Of a DNA stretch of 5,601 bases, positions 1 to 5,601 are shown piece after piece. The notes beneath the pieces are model-generated. The model made no database searches, was not told the origin of the DNA, and saw only the letters and a list, made by a program, of their open reading frames with translations. The stretch spans positions 1-5,601 of the forward strand of contig JACAFA010000118.1 of assembly GCA_013388525.1 (NCBI GenBank), in the 5' to 3' direction. This DNA is from Ignavibacteriaceae bacterium (GTDB lineage: Bacteria; Bacteroidota; Ignavibacteria; Ignavibacteriales; Ignavibacteriaceae). Within the stretch, counting starts at the first letter, position 1; each line of letters begins with the position of its first letter. Position numbers and translations under genes: made by a program.

Positions 1-1997
1 GAAACACTGCTTGGCAGATTCCGGACTTCGCCGGAATGACTATTGAAGGTTACTTCATAAGTACCTGCTGGTTTTTCTTCATTAACGAGTGTTTCTATCT
101 CGTTGCCAAGTACGTCGTAAACTTTTAGCGATACAAATTGCCTACTGCTTATTGTATACTGAATATTGGTGTTTGGATTGAATGGATTAGGATAATTTTG
201 TCCCAGTGAAAATAGTAAAGGTGAATTAATTTCTACTTCAACTATTTCAGTATATCTGGTTGTTCCATCCAAATCAAATTGCTTTAGTCTGTATAGATAT
301 TTTCCTTCACTTAGATTTTCATCATCAAAAGAATACGAATGTGGTTCTGTTGAGGTGCCAAAGCCAGGAATGAATCCAATTGTTTCCCAACCTCCCTGAC
401 CGGGCGTAGTCGAAGACGAAGCCCGTTCAATCTCAAATCCGTAGTTATTATTTTCTGTTGCGGTTGACCAGAGTAACTCGACATCATTTTCATTAACTGA
501 AGCATTGAAAGAAATTAAGTCTACAGGAAATTGCAATTGATTAATAAAAACGACTACAGGAGCTCTTGCTGTTCCAACTGCTAAATCGAGTGCGCCATCT
601 CCATTCACATCTCCGAAGGCAATGGAAGTTGCCGATGATCCAGCGATATAAAGCCAGGTTGATGTTGTATCTAAAACTCCAAAACGATTTTTAAATATTT
701 CAACTCTACCACCACCAAAATGAACAACAGCAAGTTCCGGATAGCCATCTCTGTCAATATCACCTGTAATTAATTCCTGGGCTGAAGTATTAACAGAGTT
801 TGATGTCCAAATTGGACCTGTTAAAACTCCGTTCACATTTTTATAAATCACAGTCTGCACTCCGCTTCCTGAAATAGCCAAATCCTGAAAGCCATCCTTG
901 TCGAAATCTGCCCAGGCGATACCTTTTTGGCTCTCAGTATTTCCTACAGTCCAGCCGGGGAGAGTGTTAATGATACCATTGTTATTAAAATAAACTCCAC
1001 TCTCATAGTAAACCCATTTCGATGCTGCAAGATCACCTATTGTTATATATCTGTACGAAATTTTCACGGTAATTCCTGATTGCGGTCTCATACCTAATGA
1101 TAACCAACCGCTTATTGGATCGTAACAGTACTGGCTGTAAGGCAAATCATCAACCAAAACCGTGTCAATTGAATAGACAGGATAAAATGGAAGATAAAAA
1201 GCATACCTTGTTCCGTCACCATAATATTCAAGAAATTTATATTTTATCTGTTGATTATCAAGATCACCGAAAGCAACTGAGTTTGTGATCATTTCATCTG
1301 CAGAAAGCCAGTTTGGAACTGTTGGGAATGTTCCCCCATTATTATAAAAGATACAAATTGGTTTTGTTGGATTAACACTATTACCTTGATTTCCAAATGC
1401 GAGATCAAGATCTCCATCATTGTCAATATCACATAAAGCTTCACCAACTGTCCAGTTATTATCCTGTGAAATCCAGCCGGGTGTATTATTTAATCCGGTC
1501 TGACTATTGAAATAAATTACTGAAGGAACGAATGATTGATCACCATTAGCAGCAATCAGTTCTGGCTTCTCATCACCATTCAAATCAGCGAACTTAACAT
1601 CTGTAGTTGAGCGTTCATCTGTGGATATCCACGCAGGAGTTGTTGTAAGTATTCCATTATCATTTCTGTAAATCAAAACTTCAAAATCAGGAATTGGCGG
1701 ATAAGAATTACTAAAGTAGCAGCCGGTTGCAAGATCGAGATCACCATCATTGTCATAATCACCCCAAGCCATTCCACCGATTTGTCTTTCAAGGGTTGAA
1801 CTCCAATCCGGTGTTAATCCATAAGGAATTTCGTCTGACAAAATCACAGCTTGCTCATCCGGAGAAGAATCGTTTGGGTTATAAGTTGAGATGTTTTTGC
1901 CATCCGGAGATATATCTGTATAAATTATTTCTTTTTGCTGAGACTGGATTACAATAGTATAAACTGAGATCAGACCAAGTAAAAATATTTTTTTCAT
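1..1997 (-). CDS. Secreted FG-GAP/VCBS repeat protein with T9SS C-terminal sorting domain (3' end cut by window)
   Basis: The frame is open from an ATG at 1997 to the window edge (665 codons, no stop), so the N-terminus is complete and the last residues are missing. Residues 1-20 form a signal peptide (MKKIFLLGLI then a hydrophobic stretch). Calcium-binding-like FG-GAP/VCBS motifs recur near residues 79-91 (GDYDNDGDLDLAT), 137-149, 190-201 (DIDNDGDLDLAF), 363-375, 412-424 and 461-474 (FGDVNGDGALDLAV), as expected of a beta-propeller. A fourth blade starting at 242 (AFGDLDNQ) is interrupted by about 70 residues. Residues 490-590 look like the beta-rich module common before sorting domains (ELLWSTATENNNYGFEIER). 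Residues 599-608 are GQNYPNPFNP, the start of a T9SS type A sorting domain, followed by VSLKVYDVLGNEI. The expected role is an exported, surface-anchored or released protein; the ligand is unknown. DNA for the DNDGDLDLA motifs is nearly repeated at 1399-1433 and 1727-1765. Two palindromes lie inside the gene (18-37, 401-425). Family call is firm, function is not. Confidence 0.92.
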   Translation of the reverse strand, partial: MKKIFLLGLISVYTIVIQSQQKEIIYTDISPDGKNISTYNPNDSSPDEQAVILSDEIPYGLTPDWSSTLERQIGGMAWGDYDNDGDLDLATGCYFSNSYPPIPDFEVLIYRNDNGILTTTPAWISTDERSTTDVKFADLNGDEKPELIAANGDQSFVPSVIYFNSQTGLNNTPGWISQDNNWTVGEALCDIDNDGDLDLAFGNQGNSVNPTKPICIFYNNGGTFPTVPNWLSADEMITNSVAFGDLDNQQIKYKFLEYYGDGTRYAFYLPFYPVYSIDTVLVDDLPYSQYCYDPISGWLSLGMRPQSGITVKISYRYITIGDLAASKWVYYESGVYFNNNGIINTLPGWTVGNTESQKGIAWADFDKDGFQDLAISGSGVQTVIYKNVNGVLTGPIWTSNSVNTSAQELITGDIDRDGYPELAVVHFGGGRVEIFKNRFGVLDTTSTWLYIAGSSATSIAFGDVNGDGALDLAVGTARAPVVVFINQLQFPVDLISFNASVNENDVELLWSTATENNNYGFEIERASSSTTPGQGGWETIGFIPGFGTSTEPHSYSFDDENLSEGKYLYRLKQFDLDGTTRYTEIVEVEINSPLLFSLGQNYPNPFNPNTNIQYTISSRQFVSLKVYDVLGNEIETLVNEEKPAGTYEVTFNSHSGEVRNLPSSV
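7..37. repeat. GC-rich double palindrome inside the T9SS sorting-domain coding sequence
   Basis: A perfect 7-bp stem ATTCCGG (18-24) / CCGGAAT (31-37) encloses the loop ACTTCG. Directly beside it is a small hairpin CTGC (7-10) / GCAG (14-17). The pair resembles the short dispersed palindromes (REP-like, ATTCC...GGAAT ends) found in many bacterial genomes. Read on the minus strand it encodes HSGEVRN (residues 654-660) between ordinary sorting-domain sequence (AGTYEVTFNS) and LPSSV. The palindrome is seen directly. That it is a dispersed repeat is inferred, because only one copy is in the window. Confidence 0.6.
401..425. repeat. Nested palindrome inside the secreted-protein gene
   Basis: Outer arms CGGGC (401-405) and GCCCG (421-425) enclose inner arms GTC (409-411) and GAC (415-417) around a GAA loop, with symmetric 3-nt spacers, giving a 25-nt imperfect hairpin. 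On the minus strand it encodes the low-complexity ASSSTTPG stretch (residues 526-533) between FEIER and GGWETIGF. In related proteins this point is usually a short loop before a W-x-x-I-G-F strand. The adjoining CCCTGAC...TAGTCGAAG resembles a common dispersed bacterial palindrome (CCCTGAGC...GTCGAAGGG), but that resemblance is from memory and imperfect. Confidence 0.4.
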
Positions 1998-2234
1998 TTC
2001 AACACCAAATTAATTTAACACTCATAAACTTAAACCAAATGAAAAAATAATAAAAGTAAGATTGAATGAATGCTCTTCTGAACAGTAGCAAAAAAAAAGC
2101 AGTATTGTAAAGTTCACCTTTTCCTCATCTTTGCAAAGTTTGATTTGTGATGAGATTTGATATTCCGATATTCATTCGTCTGATAAAAAAAGTTATTTTA
2201 ACAACAGACAAAAAAATAATTCGGGTTTAATTTT
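1998..2234. other. Divergent intergenic region, AT-rich, with two small inverted repeats
   Basis: This gap separates the start of the minus-strand secreted-protein gene from the start of the plus-strand glycosyltransferase gene, so it should carry both promoters. It is rich in A and T tracts. It holds a perfect 10-bp palindrome CTTTGCAAAG (2129-2138) and wider arms CTCATC (2124-2129) / GATGAG (2149-2154). No convincing promoter consensus, Shine-Dalgarno sequence or RNA gene could be assigned. The palindromes could be an operator, but one copy each is not proof. Confidence 0.45.
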
Positions 2235-4211
2235 TTGAGTAAAAGAAAACAGAAGAAAAAAGCCACAGCCAATGCAAATGTAAAATCAGAAGCTGTAAAT
2301 GAACCGGTCTATTTAGAGAAGTTTACAGTCCGGACAAACTTGGTAATTGTATTTTCAGTTTTGCTTACCGTCTTTGCTGGTGTTTATTTTGTTTACTCAT
2401 CTTACCAGACAAATGGTTATTTCGGTTTTCCGATTGACGATCCATGGATTCATCTGACGTTTGCAAAAAATCTTATTGAATACGGTAGCTTCTCCTATTA
2501 TAAAAATGAATTAGCTACCTCAGGTTCAACTTCTCCTCTTTATACTTTATTCTTATCCGCTACGTTTCTTTTTCACAATAATGAATTCATTATAAGCTAT
2601 TTAGCCGGCATACTATTCGGTTCATTGCTTATCTACATGATGATAAAAATTTCTCTGAAGCATTTTGGGAATAATGTATCGTTTGTTTTTCTTGTTGCAA
2701 TTCTTGCTGCAGTTCAGCCAAAATTAAACCTGATAAATGTTTCCGGAATGGAAACTTCAATGTTTATCTTTTTAATAGCAGCCAGCTTGTTCGCATATCA
2801 AAGTAAAAAGATGGTCTTGCTTGGTGTTTTTCTGGGGTTGACTGTATGGTGCCGTCCCGATGGTTTTGTATTATGGATGGCTGTTGCAATTGATTTCATT
2901 TTAGTAAAAACATATCTCAAGAAAAGCAGAGATAATGCTGCTGAAAATAAAATTAGTAATAAAGAAATGTTAAATGCTTTCTTCATTGCGCTCGCTCTTG
3001 CAGCAGCATATTTTATCTTTAATTATTTTCTTTCCGGTTCGATTCTACCAAATACATATAAAGCAAAGATTGAATATTACCAGGAAAGTGACAGAGCTTT
3101 TTTCCTCGAGAACGATGTCCTTAAATATTTCACTGAAGCTGAATTAGCTGGAATTTGGATTCCATTTATAATTTATATTGCTGTAATAGTACGCTCCTTT
3201 ATCAGAAAAGAACACAATCCTTATCTAGTTTACTTTCTTTTTATAATTGGATTAATTTTGGTGTATTATATCAAACTACCCTTCGCACACAGGTTTGGGA
3301 GATATCTTCTGCCGGTTCTACCTTTTTACATTCTGATTGCTATTGCAGGACTTAAAACAATACTTGATTTTATTTACACTAAAGTTTCAAAAGGAAATGT
3401 AGCTCTGCCAAATATAATTTTTGTTCTCTTTTCAGTAAGTATGATCGGATTATCTGTTTATTATACACTCAGCATCAGCAAAGATTATAATTTTATTTGT
3501 AAGTATCATAACGACAGGCATGTTGCCGCAGGTAAATGGATAAATAAAAACACAAATGAATCTGATATAATCGCTGCTCACGATATTGGGGCAATAGCAT
3601 TTTACGGTGAAAGAAAAATAATTGATATGGCAGGATTGGTAACTCCAGAACTTGCAACGCACATCAATGACAGGATGTACTCAGAGTATATGAACAATTA
3701 TCTCGCAAATCAGAAAGTTGATTATATAGTAACCCTCAGAAACTGGTTTGAAGTAGTAAATGACAAACCGGTATTTTTTCCTGTTAATGAATTTGAATTT
3801 CTTGAAATCTTCAAATACGAACCCGGTCGCACCCATATTCAGGATAAAGAAGCCACGATACTAAATCAGAAAGCAATTGAGTTAATCCAGAGAGGATTTC
3901 CTGGCGAGGCAATTCCATATTTGCAGCAATCATTAAGAGTTGATCCTAAATCATCGAGAACAAATTTTTTCCTTGCTGTAGCTTACGAAGCAATCAAAGA
4001 ATTCGATAACGCTAAAAATTACTTTAGTAAAGCTGTTGAGCTTCATCCTGATTTTGAGGAAGCATTTTATGGTTTAGCAAAAATAAATTTTGATCAGAAT
4101 AAGCTGGAGGAGTCTTATCGGTTTGTTAACAAGTGTCTTGAGATCAATCCTGATTACATTCCGGCTATGCAGCTGAAGAATAGTCTGGCATCTTCAATCG
4201 GAAAAGAGTAG
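2235..4211 (+). CDS. Multi-pass GT-C-type glycosyltransferase (ArnT/PMT-like) with C-terminal TPR repeats
   Basis: A 658-residue integral membrane protein. The start must be TTG at 2235: an in-frame TAA at 2217-2219 closes the frame upstream, no ATG or GTG lies between, and the first internal ATG is near residue 135. No strong Shine-Dalgarno is visible. The lysine-rich start (KRKQKKK, 3-9) precedes about 11 hydrophobic segments between residues 35 and 412. GT-C hallmarks are the acidic pair in DDPWIH (68-73), where the catalytic aspartate of this fold sits, then SGSTSPL (96-102), GMET (171-174), WCRPDG (205-210), PNTYKAK (272-278) and HRFGRYLLPVLPF (352-364). A soluble region holds HDIGAIAFYGERKIIDMAGL (449-468). 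Residues 543-645 form about three TPR units with helix-ending DP/HPD/NPD turns. The family transfers sugars from polyprenyl-phosphate donors outside the inner membrane; donor and acceptor cannot be named here. It ends 36 bp before the convergent 3' end of the TauE/SafE-like gene, with no clear terminator between them. Confidence 0.88.
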   Translation: MSKRKQKKKATANANVKSEAVNEPVYLEKFTVRTNLVIVFSVLLTVFAGVYFVYSSYQTNGYFGFPIDDPWIHLTFAKNLIEYGSFSYYKNELATSGSTSPLYTLFLSATFLFHNNEFIISYLAGILFGSLLIYMMIKISLKHFGNNVSFVFLVAILAAVQPKLNLINVSGMETSMFIFLIAASLFAYQSKKMVLLGVFLGLTVWCRPDGFVLWMAVAIDFILVKTYLKKSRDNAAENKISNKEMLNAFFIALALAAAYFIFNYFLSGSILPNTYKAKIEYYQESDRAFFLENDVLKYFTEAELAGIWIPFIIYIAVIVRSFIRKEHNPYLVYFLFIIGLILVYYIKLPFAHRFGRYLLPVLPFYILIAIAGLKTILDFIYTKVSKGNVALPNIIFVLFSVSMIGLSVYYTLSISKDYNFICKYHNDRHVAAGKWINKNTNESDIIAAHDIGAIAFYGERKIIDMAGLVTPELATHINDRMYSEYMNNYLANQKVDYIVTLRNWFEVVNDKPVFFPVNEFEFLEIFKYEPGRTHIQDKEATILNQKAIELIQRGFPGEAIPYLQQSLRVDPKSSRTNFFLAVAYEAIKEFDNAKNYFSKAVELHPDFEEAFYGLAKINFDQNKLEESYRFVNKCLEINPDYIPAMQLKNSLASSIGKE

Positions 4212-4247
4212 AAATAATTTGATCGGATTGAGCTTTGCCTTCTTTAA

Positions 4248-4961
4248 TCAATGACATTCTATCTCTGAAGAAACTTCGGATTGAGCAGATACTTTTGGAC
4301 TGAGCATTGGTATCCCGAGATTCATTCCTCTCAGAATAAATATAACTCCAAGAATAATTGCCAAAACAGGAACTGCTTTTCTTATTTTAGTTCTGATTCC
4401 AATATTGATGAACTTTCCAAATACAGAAGCAGCAAACATTGCCGGAACAGTTCCAAGACCAAACAAGATCATAACTGCAGCACCGGAGATTGCATCACCA
4501 CTCGCAATGGCACCGGCTAATGCAACGTAAACAAGTCCGCAGGGAAGGAATCCGTTCAGTATTCCAATAAGAAACATCGCAGAGAAAGTTCCTTTCTTAA
4601 AAAGAACCCCAATATTTGATTTTAAAGGATGAGCAAGTTTTTGAATTACCGGATGCTGAGCAAAGTAGTTTTTATATTTCTGAGGAAGAAGCACCGCTAT
4701 GATAATTACGACCCCAAGAACAATTGAAACAACCTGCTGTGCACCAGCAAGCGCAATTTTACTTCCGACTAATCCAAGAACCGCACCAAGGAAGGCATAA
4801 GTAACAACTCTGCCAAGGTTATATAAAACTCTTCCGGTAAAAAAAGAGAGGTTACTTGAATCAGGAACAGGCAAAGCAATTGCAATCGGTCCGCACATTC
4901 CAATGCAGTGCAAACTTCCGACAAACCCTACAAAAAATGCCGCTAAAATTTCTGGTGACAT
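4248..4961 (-). CDS. TauE/SafE-like membrane protein of the DsbD_2 / COG2836 type, linked to cbb3 oxidase assembly
   Basis: A 237-residue protein with about six membrane segments (roughly 5-28, 45-66, 76-93, 125-150, 158-180, 197-213). Its signature motifs are GSLHCIGMCGP (15-25, cysteines 19 and 23), NLGRVVTY (48-55) and LNGFLPCGLVY (135-145, cysteine 141). These place it in the group annotated 'sulfite exporter TauE/SafE' or cytochrome c biogenesis transmembrane region (DsbD_2). In cbb3 oxidase clusters members follow FixH/CcoH and are thought to act in metal or redox handling during oxidase assembly; sulfite export is not supported by anything here. The tail ends in ECH. The ATG at 4961 directly follows an in-frame TAA; a three-codon ATG-GTA-AAG-TAA lies just upstream (4973-4962). 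A FixH-like gene lies upstream on the same strand, separated by the DUF559 unit, so its transcription may depend on read-through of that unit. Length is normal for the family. Confidence 0.88.
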   Translation of the reverse strand: MSPEILAAFFVGFVGSLHCIGMCGPIAIALPVPDSSNLSFFTGRVLYNLGRVVTYAFLGAVLGLVGSKIALAGAQQVVSIVLGVVIIIAVLLPQKYKNYFAQHPVIQKLAHPLKSNIGVLFKKGTFSAMFLIGILNGFLPCGLVYVALAGAIASGDAISGAAVMILFGLGTVPAMFAASVFGKFINIGIRTKIRKAVPVLAIILGVIFILRGMNLGIPMLSPKVSAQSEVSSEIECH

Positions 4962-4989
4962 TTACTTTACCATTTAACTATAAATAAAC

Positions 4990-5394
4990 TCACCCTAAAT
5001 CCCTCTCTTGAAAAGAGAGGGACTTTTCTATTTTCATTAAAACATTATCCAAATTGTTCAAAACTTCTTCATTATTAAACCGGATGATTCTTAATCCTAG
5101 AAAATTTAAAATATCAGTTCGTTGTTTGTCTTCTTTCAATCTATATCTATGATATTTCCCATCAAGCTCAATAATTAATTTCTCAGAGAAACAATAAAAA
5201 TCTGCAACAAAAAAAGTTTCCTTCCCTGTGACATCGTGGAAGATTGGATGTTGCCTATAAAACTTCTTTCCTTTTAAATATCTATCTCTGATTGCTTTCC
5301 ATAATAATTTTTCAGCTTCAGTTTCATTTCGTCTCAGTTCTCTGCAAACGAATTTTGCAACTTCAACTAATTTCCTTCGGACATTCAAGCTCAT
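4990..5394 (-). CDS. DUF559 endonuclease-domain protein (Vsr-like, PD-(D/E)XK-type fold)
   Basis: A 134-residue soluble protein, full length for this family. In order it shows the N-terminal helix with RRNETEAEKLLW (21-32), the YRQHPI strand (46-51), the ADFYC strand (64-68) with candidate catalytic D65, the IIELDGKYH strand (74-82) with E76 and D78, the helix motif EDKQRTDIL (88-96), and the final RIIRFNNEEV (102-111). These are the DUF559 hallmarks; the family is related to the Vsr mismatch endonuclease and the wider PD-(D/E)XK nucleases, and all the acidic positions are kept, so the protein may be an active nuclease. The start is the ATG at 5394, with no strong Shine-Dalgarno. The last ten residues (SLSFQERDLG) are encoded by the left palindrome and the TGA stop lies in that palindrome's GGGTGAG tail. 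Biological substrate and role are unknown. It sits in the middle of an otherwise respiratory gene pair. Confidence 0.9.
   Translation of the reverse strand: MSLNVRRKLVEVAKFVCRELRRNETEAEKLLWKAIRDRYLKGKKFYRQHPIFHDVTGKETFFVADFYCFSEKLIIELDGKYHRYRLKEDKQRTDILNFLGLRIIRFNNEEVLNNLDNVLMKIEKSLSFQERDLG
5000..5022 (-). repeat. Left flanking palindrome of the DUF559 unit, overlapping its 3' coding end
   Basis: Arms TCCCTCTCTT (5000-5009) and AAGAGAGGGA (5013-5022) pair over 10 bp around a GAA loop. The core 5004-5018 is the exact reverse complement of 5442-5456 in the right copy. The DUF559 frame crosses it. On the minus strand it is followed by TTTAGGGTGAG rather than a T run, so it does not look like an intrinsic terminator. 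Confidence 0.85.
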
Positions 5395-5436
5395 TTTCTA
5401 TAAAACAAATAATTCGATTTTTAATTTGTCTTCTCT

Positions 5437-5461
5437 CCCCTTCTCTTTTCAAGAGAAGGGG
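5437..5461 (+). repeat. Right flanking palindrome of the DUF559 unit
   Basis: Arms CCCCTTCTCTT (5437-5447) and AAGAGAAGGGG (5451-5461) pair over 11 bp around a TTC loop, followed by TCGGGGGATGAGTT. It lies 42 bp upstream of the DUF559 start and 20 bp downstream of the FixH-like stop. It differs from the left copy mainly by one extra T-A stem pair and GG/CC ends, and those changes are compensated on both arms, so the hairpin is preserved. Confidence 0.85.
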
Positions 5462-5481
5462 TCGGGGGATGAGTTCCTGAC

Positions 5482-5601
5482 TTACTCAACTGTAATTGCT
5501 CTTTCATTATAATAACCATTACCATCCATCGTCCAGTTCAATTTCAATCTCCAGAATCCCTTCTCGAGTCTTTCAACAGGTATGATCTGGTTTCCTTCAA
5601 C
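5482..5601 (-). CDS. fixH: FixH/CcoH-like cbb3 oxidase assembly protein (C-terminal 39 residues only)
   Basis: An open frame enters from the window edge and ends at TAA (5484-5482), giving 39 residues. The segment VERLEKGFWRLKLNWTMDG followed by NGYYNERAITVE matches the C-terminal periplasmic part of FixH/CcoH proteins, which usually read 'G-x-W-x-x-x-L-x-W-x-x-D-G-x-x-Y-Y-x-E'. FixH is a small membrane-anchored protein needed for assembly or stability of cbb3-type cytochrome oxidase. The TauE/SafE-like gene downstream on the same strand fits that role. The membrane anchor is outside the window, so the call rests on the short C-terminal motif plus context. Confidence 0.72.
   Translation of the reverse strand, partial: VEGNQIIPVERLEKGFWRLKLNWTMDGNGYYNERAITVE

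Larger units (their letters stand above)
4987..5474 (-). mobile_element. Candidate small mobile unit: DUF559 gene between inverted palindromes
   Basis: This unit of about 490 bp holds one gene (4990-5394) bounded by two hairpins, 5000-5022 and 5437-5461. Their 15-nt core TCTCTTTTCAAGAGA is identical and the loops (GAA versus TTC) show the two copies are inverted. Outside each hairpin, reading away from the gene, is a related tail: GGGTGAGTT on the left (bases 4996 to 4988, minus strand) and GGGATGAGTT on the right (5465-5474). The unit almost fills the gap between the FixH-like stop (5482) and the TauE/SafE-like start (4961), leaving about 31 bp. The repeats, their orientation and the context are seen directly. 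Mobility, the exact ends and any target duplication are inferred; no clear duplication was found. Confidence 0.5.

Noticed and set aside
1399..1765. Near-identical DNA segments as possible dispersed DNA repeats
   Set aside because: They encode the D-x-D-N-D-G-D-L-D-L-A motifs of successive FG-GAP units, so the similarity is explained at the protein level.
1727..1957. Plus-strand 76-codon frame and similar frames at 1097-1288 and 311-505
   Set aside because: They overlap the continuous minus-strand FG-GAP gene, whose signal peptide, repeats and sorting domain show that its frame is the real one.
4281..4520. Plus-strand 79-codon frame opposite the TauE/SafE-like gene
   Set aside because: It is fully antisense to a well-supported membrane-protein gene, has low-complexity Ser/Asn/Lys-rich content and matches no family.
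4962..4973. Three-codon ATG-GTA-AAG-TAA leader frame before the TauE/SafE-like gene
   Set aside because: It is too short to judge, shows no regulatory structure around it, and such frames occur by chance in AT-rich DNA.
5000..5022. Rho-independent terminator after the DUF559 gene
   Set aside because: The hairpin is strong, but on the minus strand it is followed by ATTTAGGGTGAG with no T run, and the stop codon lies beyond the hairpin.
5437..5461. Rho-independent terminator after the FixH-like gene
   Set aside because: On the minus strand the hairpin is followed by AGAGAAGACAAATT, with no T run. Its shared core with the left copy is better explained as a repeat.
4987..5488. ACTCA on both sides of the DUF559 unit as a target site duplication
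   Set aside because: The left copy (4988-4992) is part of the palindrome tail itself, and the right copy (5484-5488) lies several bases beyond the right tail, inside the FixH-like coding end. Five bases in AT-rich DNA is weak.

Overview
The window is AT-rich bacterial DNA, most likely from an Ignavibacteria/Bacteroidota-type organism. Three things point there: a secreted protein with a 'GQNYPNPFNP' type IX secretion (T9SS) sorting domain, weak or absent Shine-Dalgarno sequences, and a FixH / TauE-SafE-like (DsbD_2) pair typical of cbb3 oxidase clusters. The taxon is an inference from protein style, not from a marker gene.

Layout. (1) Bases 1-1997, minus strand: a large secreted FG-GAP/VCBS beta-propeller protein, complete at its N-terminus and cut by the window edge inside its C-terminal sorting domain. 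Two GC-rich palindromes lie inside its coding sequence. (2) Bases 1998-2234: a divergent AT-rich intergenic region. (3) Bases 2235-4211, plus strand: a multi-pass GT-C-type glycosyltransferase with a C-terminal TPR tail, starting at TTG. (4) Bases 4248-4961, minus strand: a TauE/SafE-like (DsbD_2/COG2836) membrane protein, convergent with the glycosyltransferase. (5) Bases 4987-5474: a compact unit holding one small DUF559 (Vsr-like, PD-(D/E)XK-type) endonuclease-like gene between two palindromes that share a 15-nt core in inverted orientation. (6) Bases 5482-5601, minus strand: the C-terminal 39 residues of a FixH-like protein.

How they fit together. fixH and the TauE/SafE-like gene share a strand and would be only about 31 bp apart without the unit between them. 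The simplest reading is that a small mobile unit landed in a cytochrome cbb3 assembly operon. The unit is the most interesting object here. It resembles in logic, though not in protein family, the REP/RAYT arrangement in which a single nuclease gene is bracketed by the palindromes it may mobilise. Its protein's reading frame runs through one palindrome and stops in that palindrome's tail. The palindromes inside the secreted-protein gene belong to other sequence families, but they suggest that short palindromic repeats enter coding DNA in this genome.
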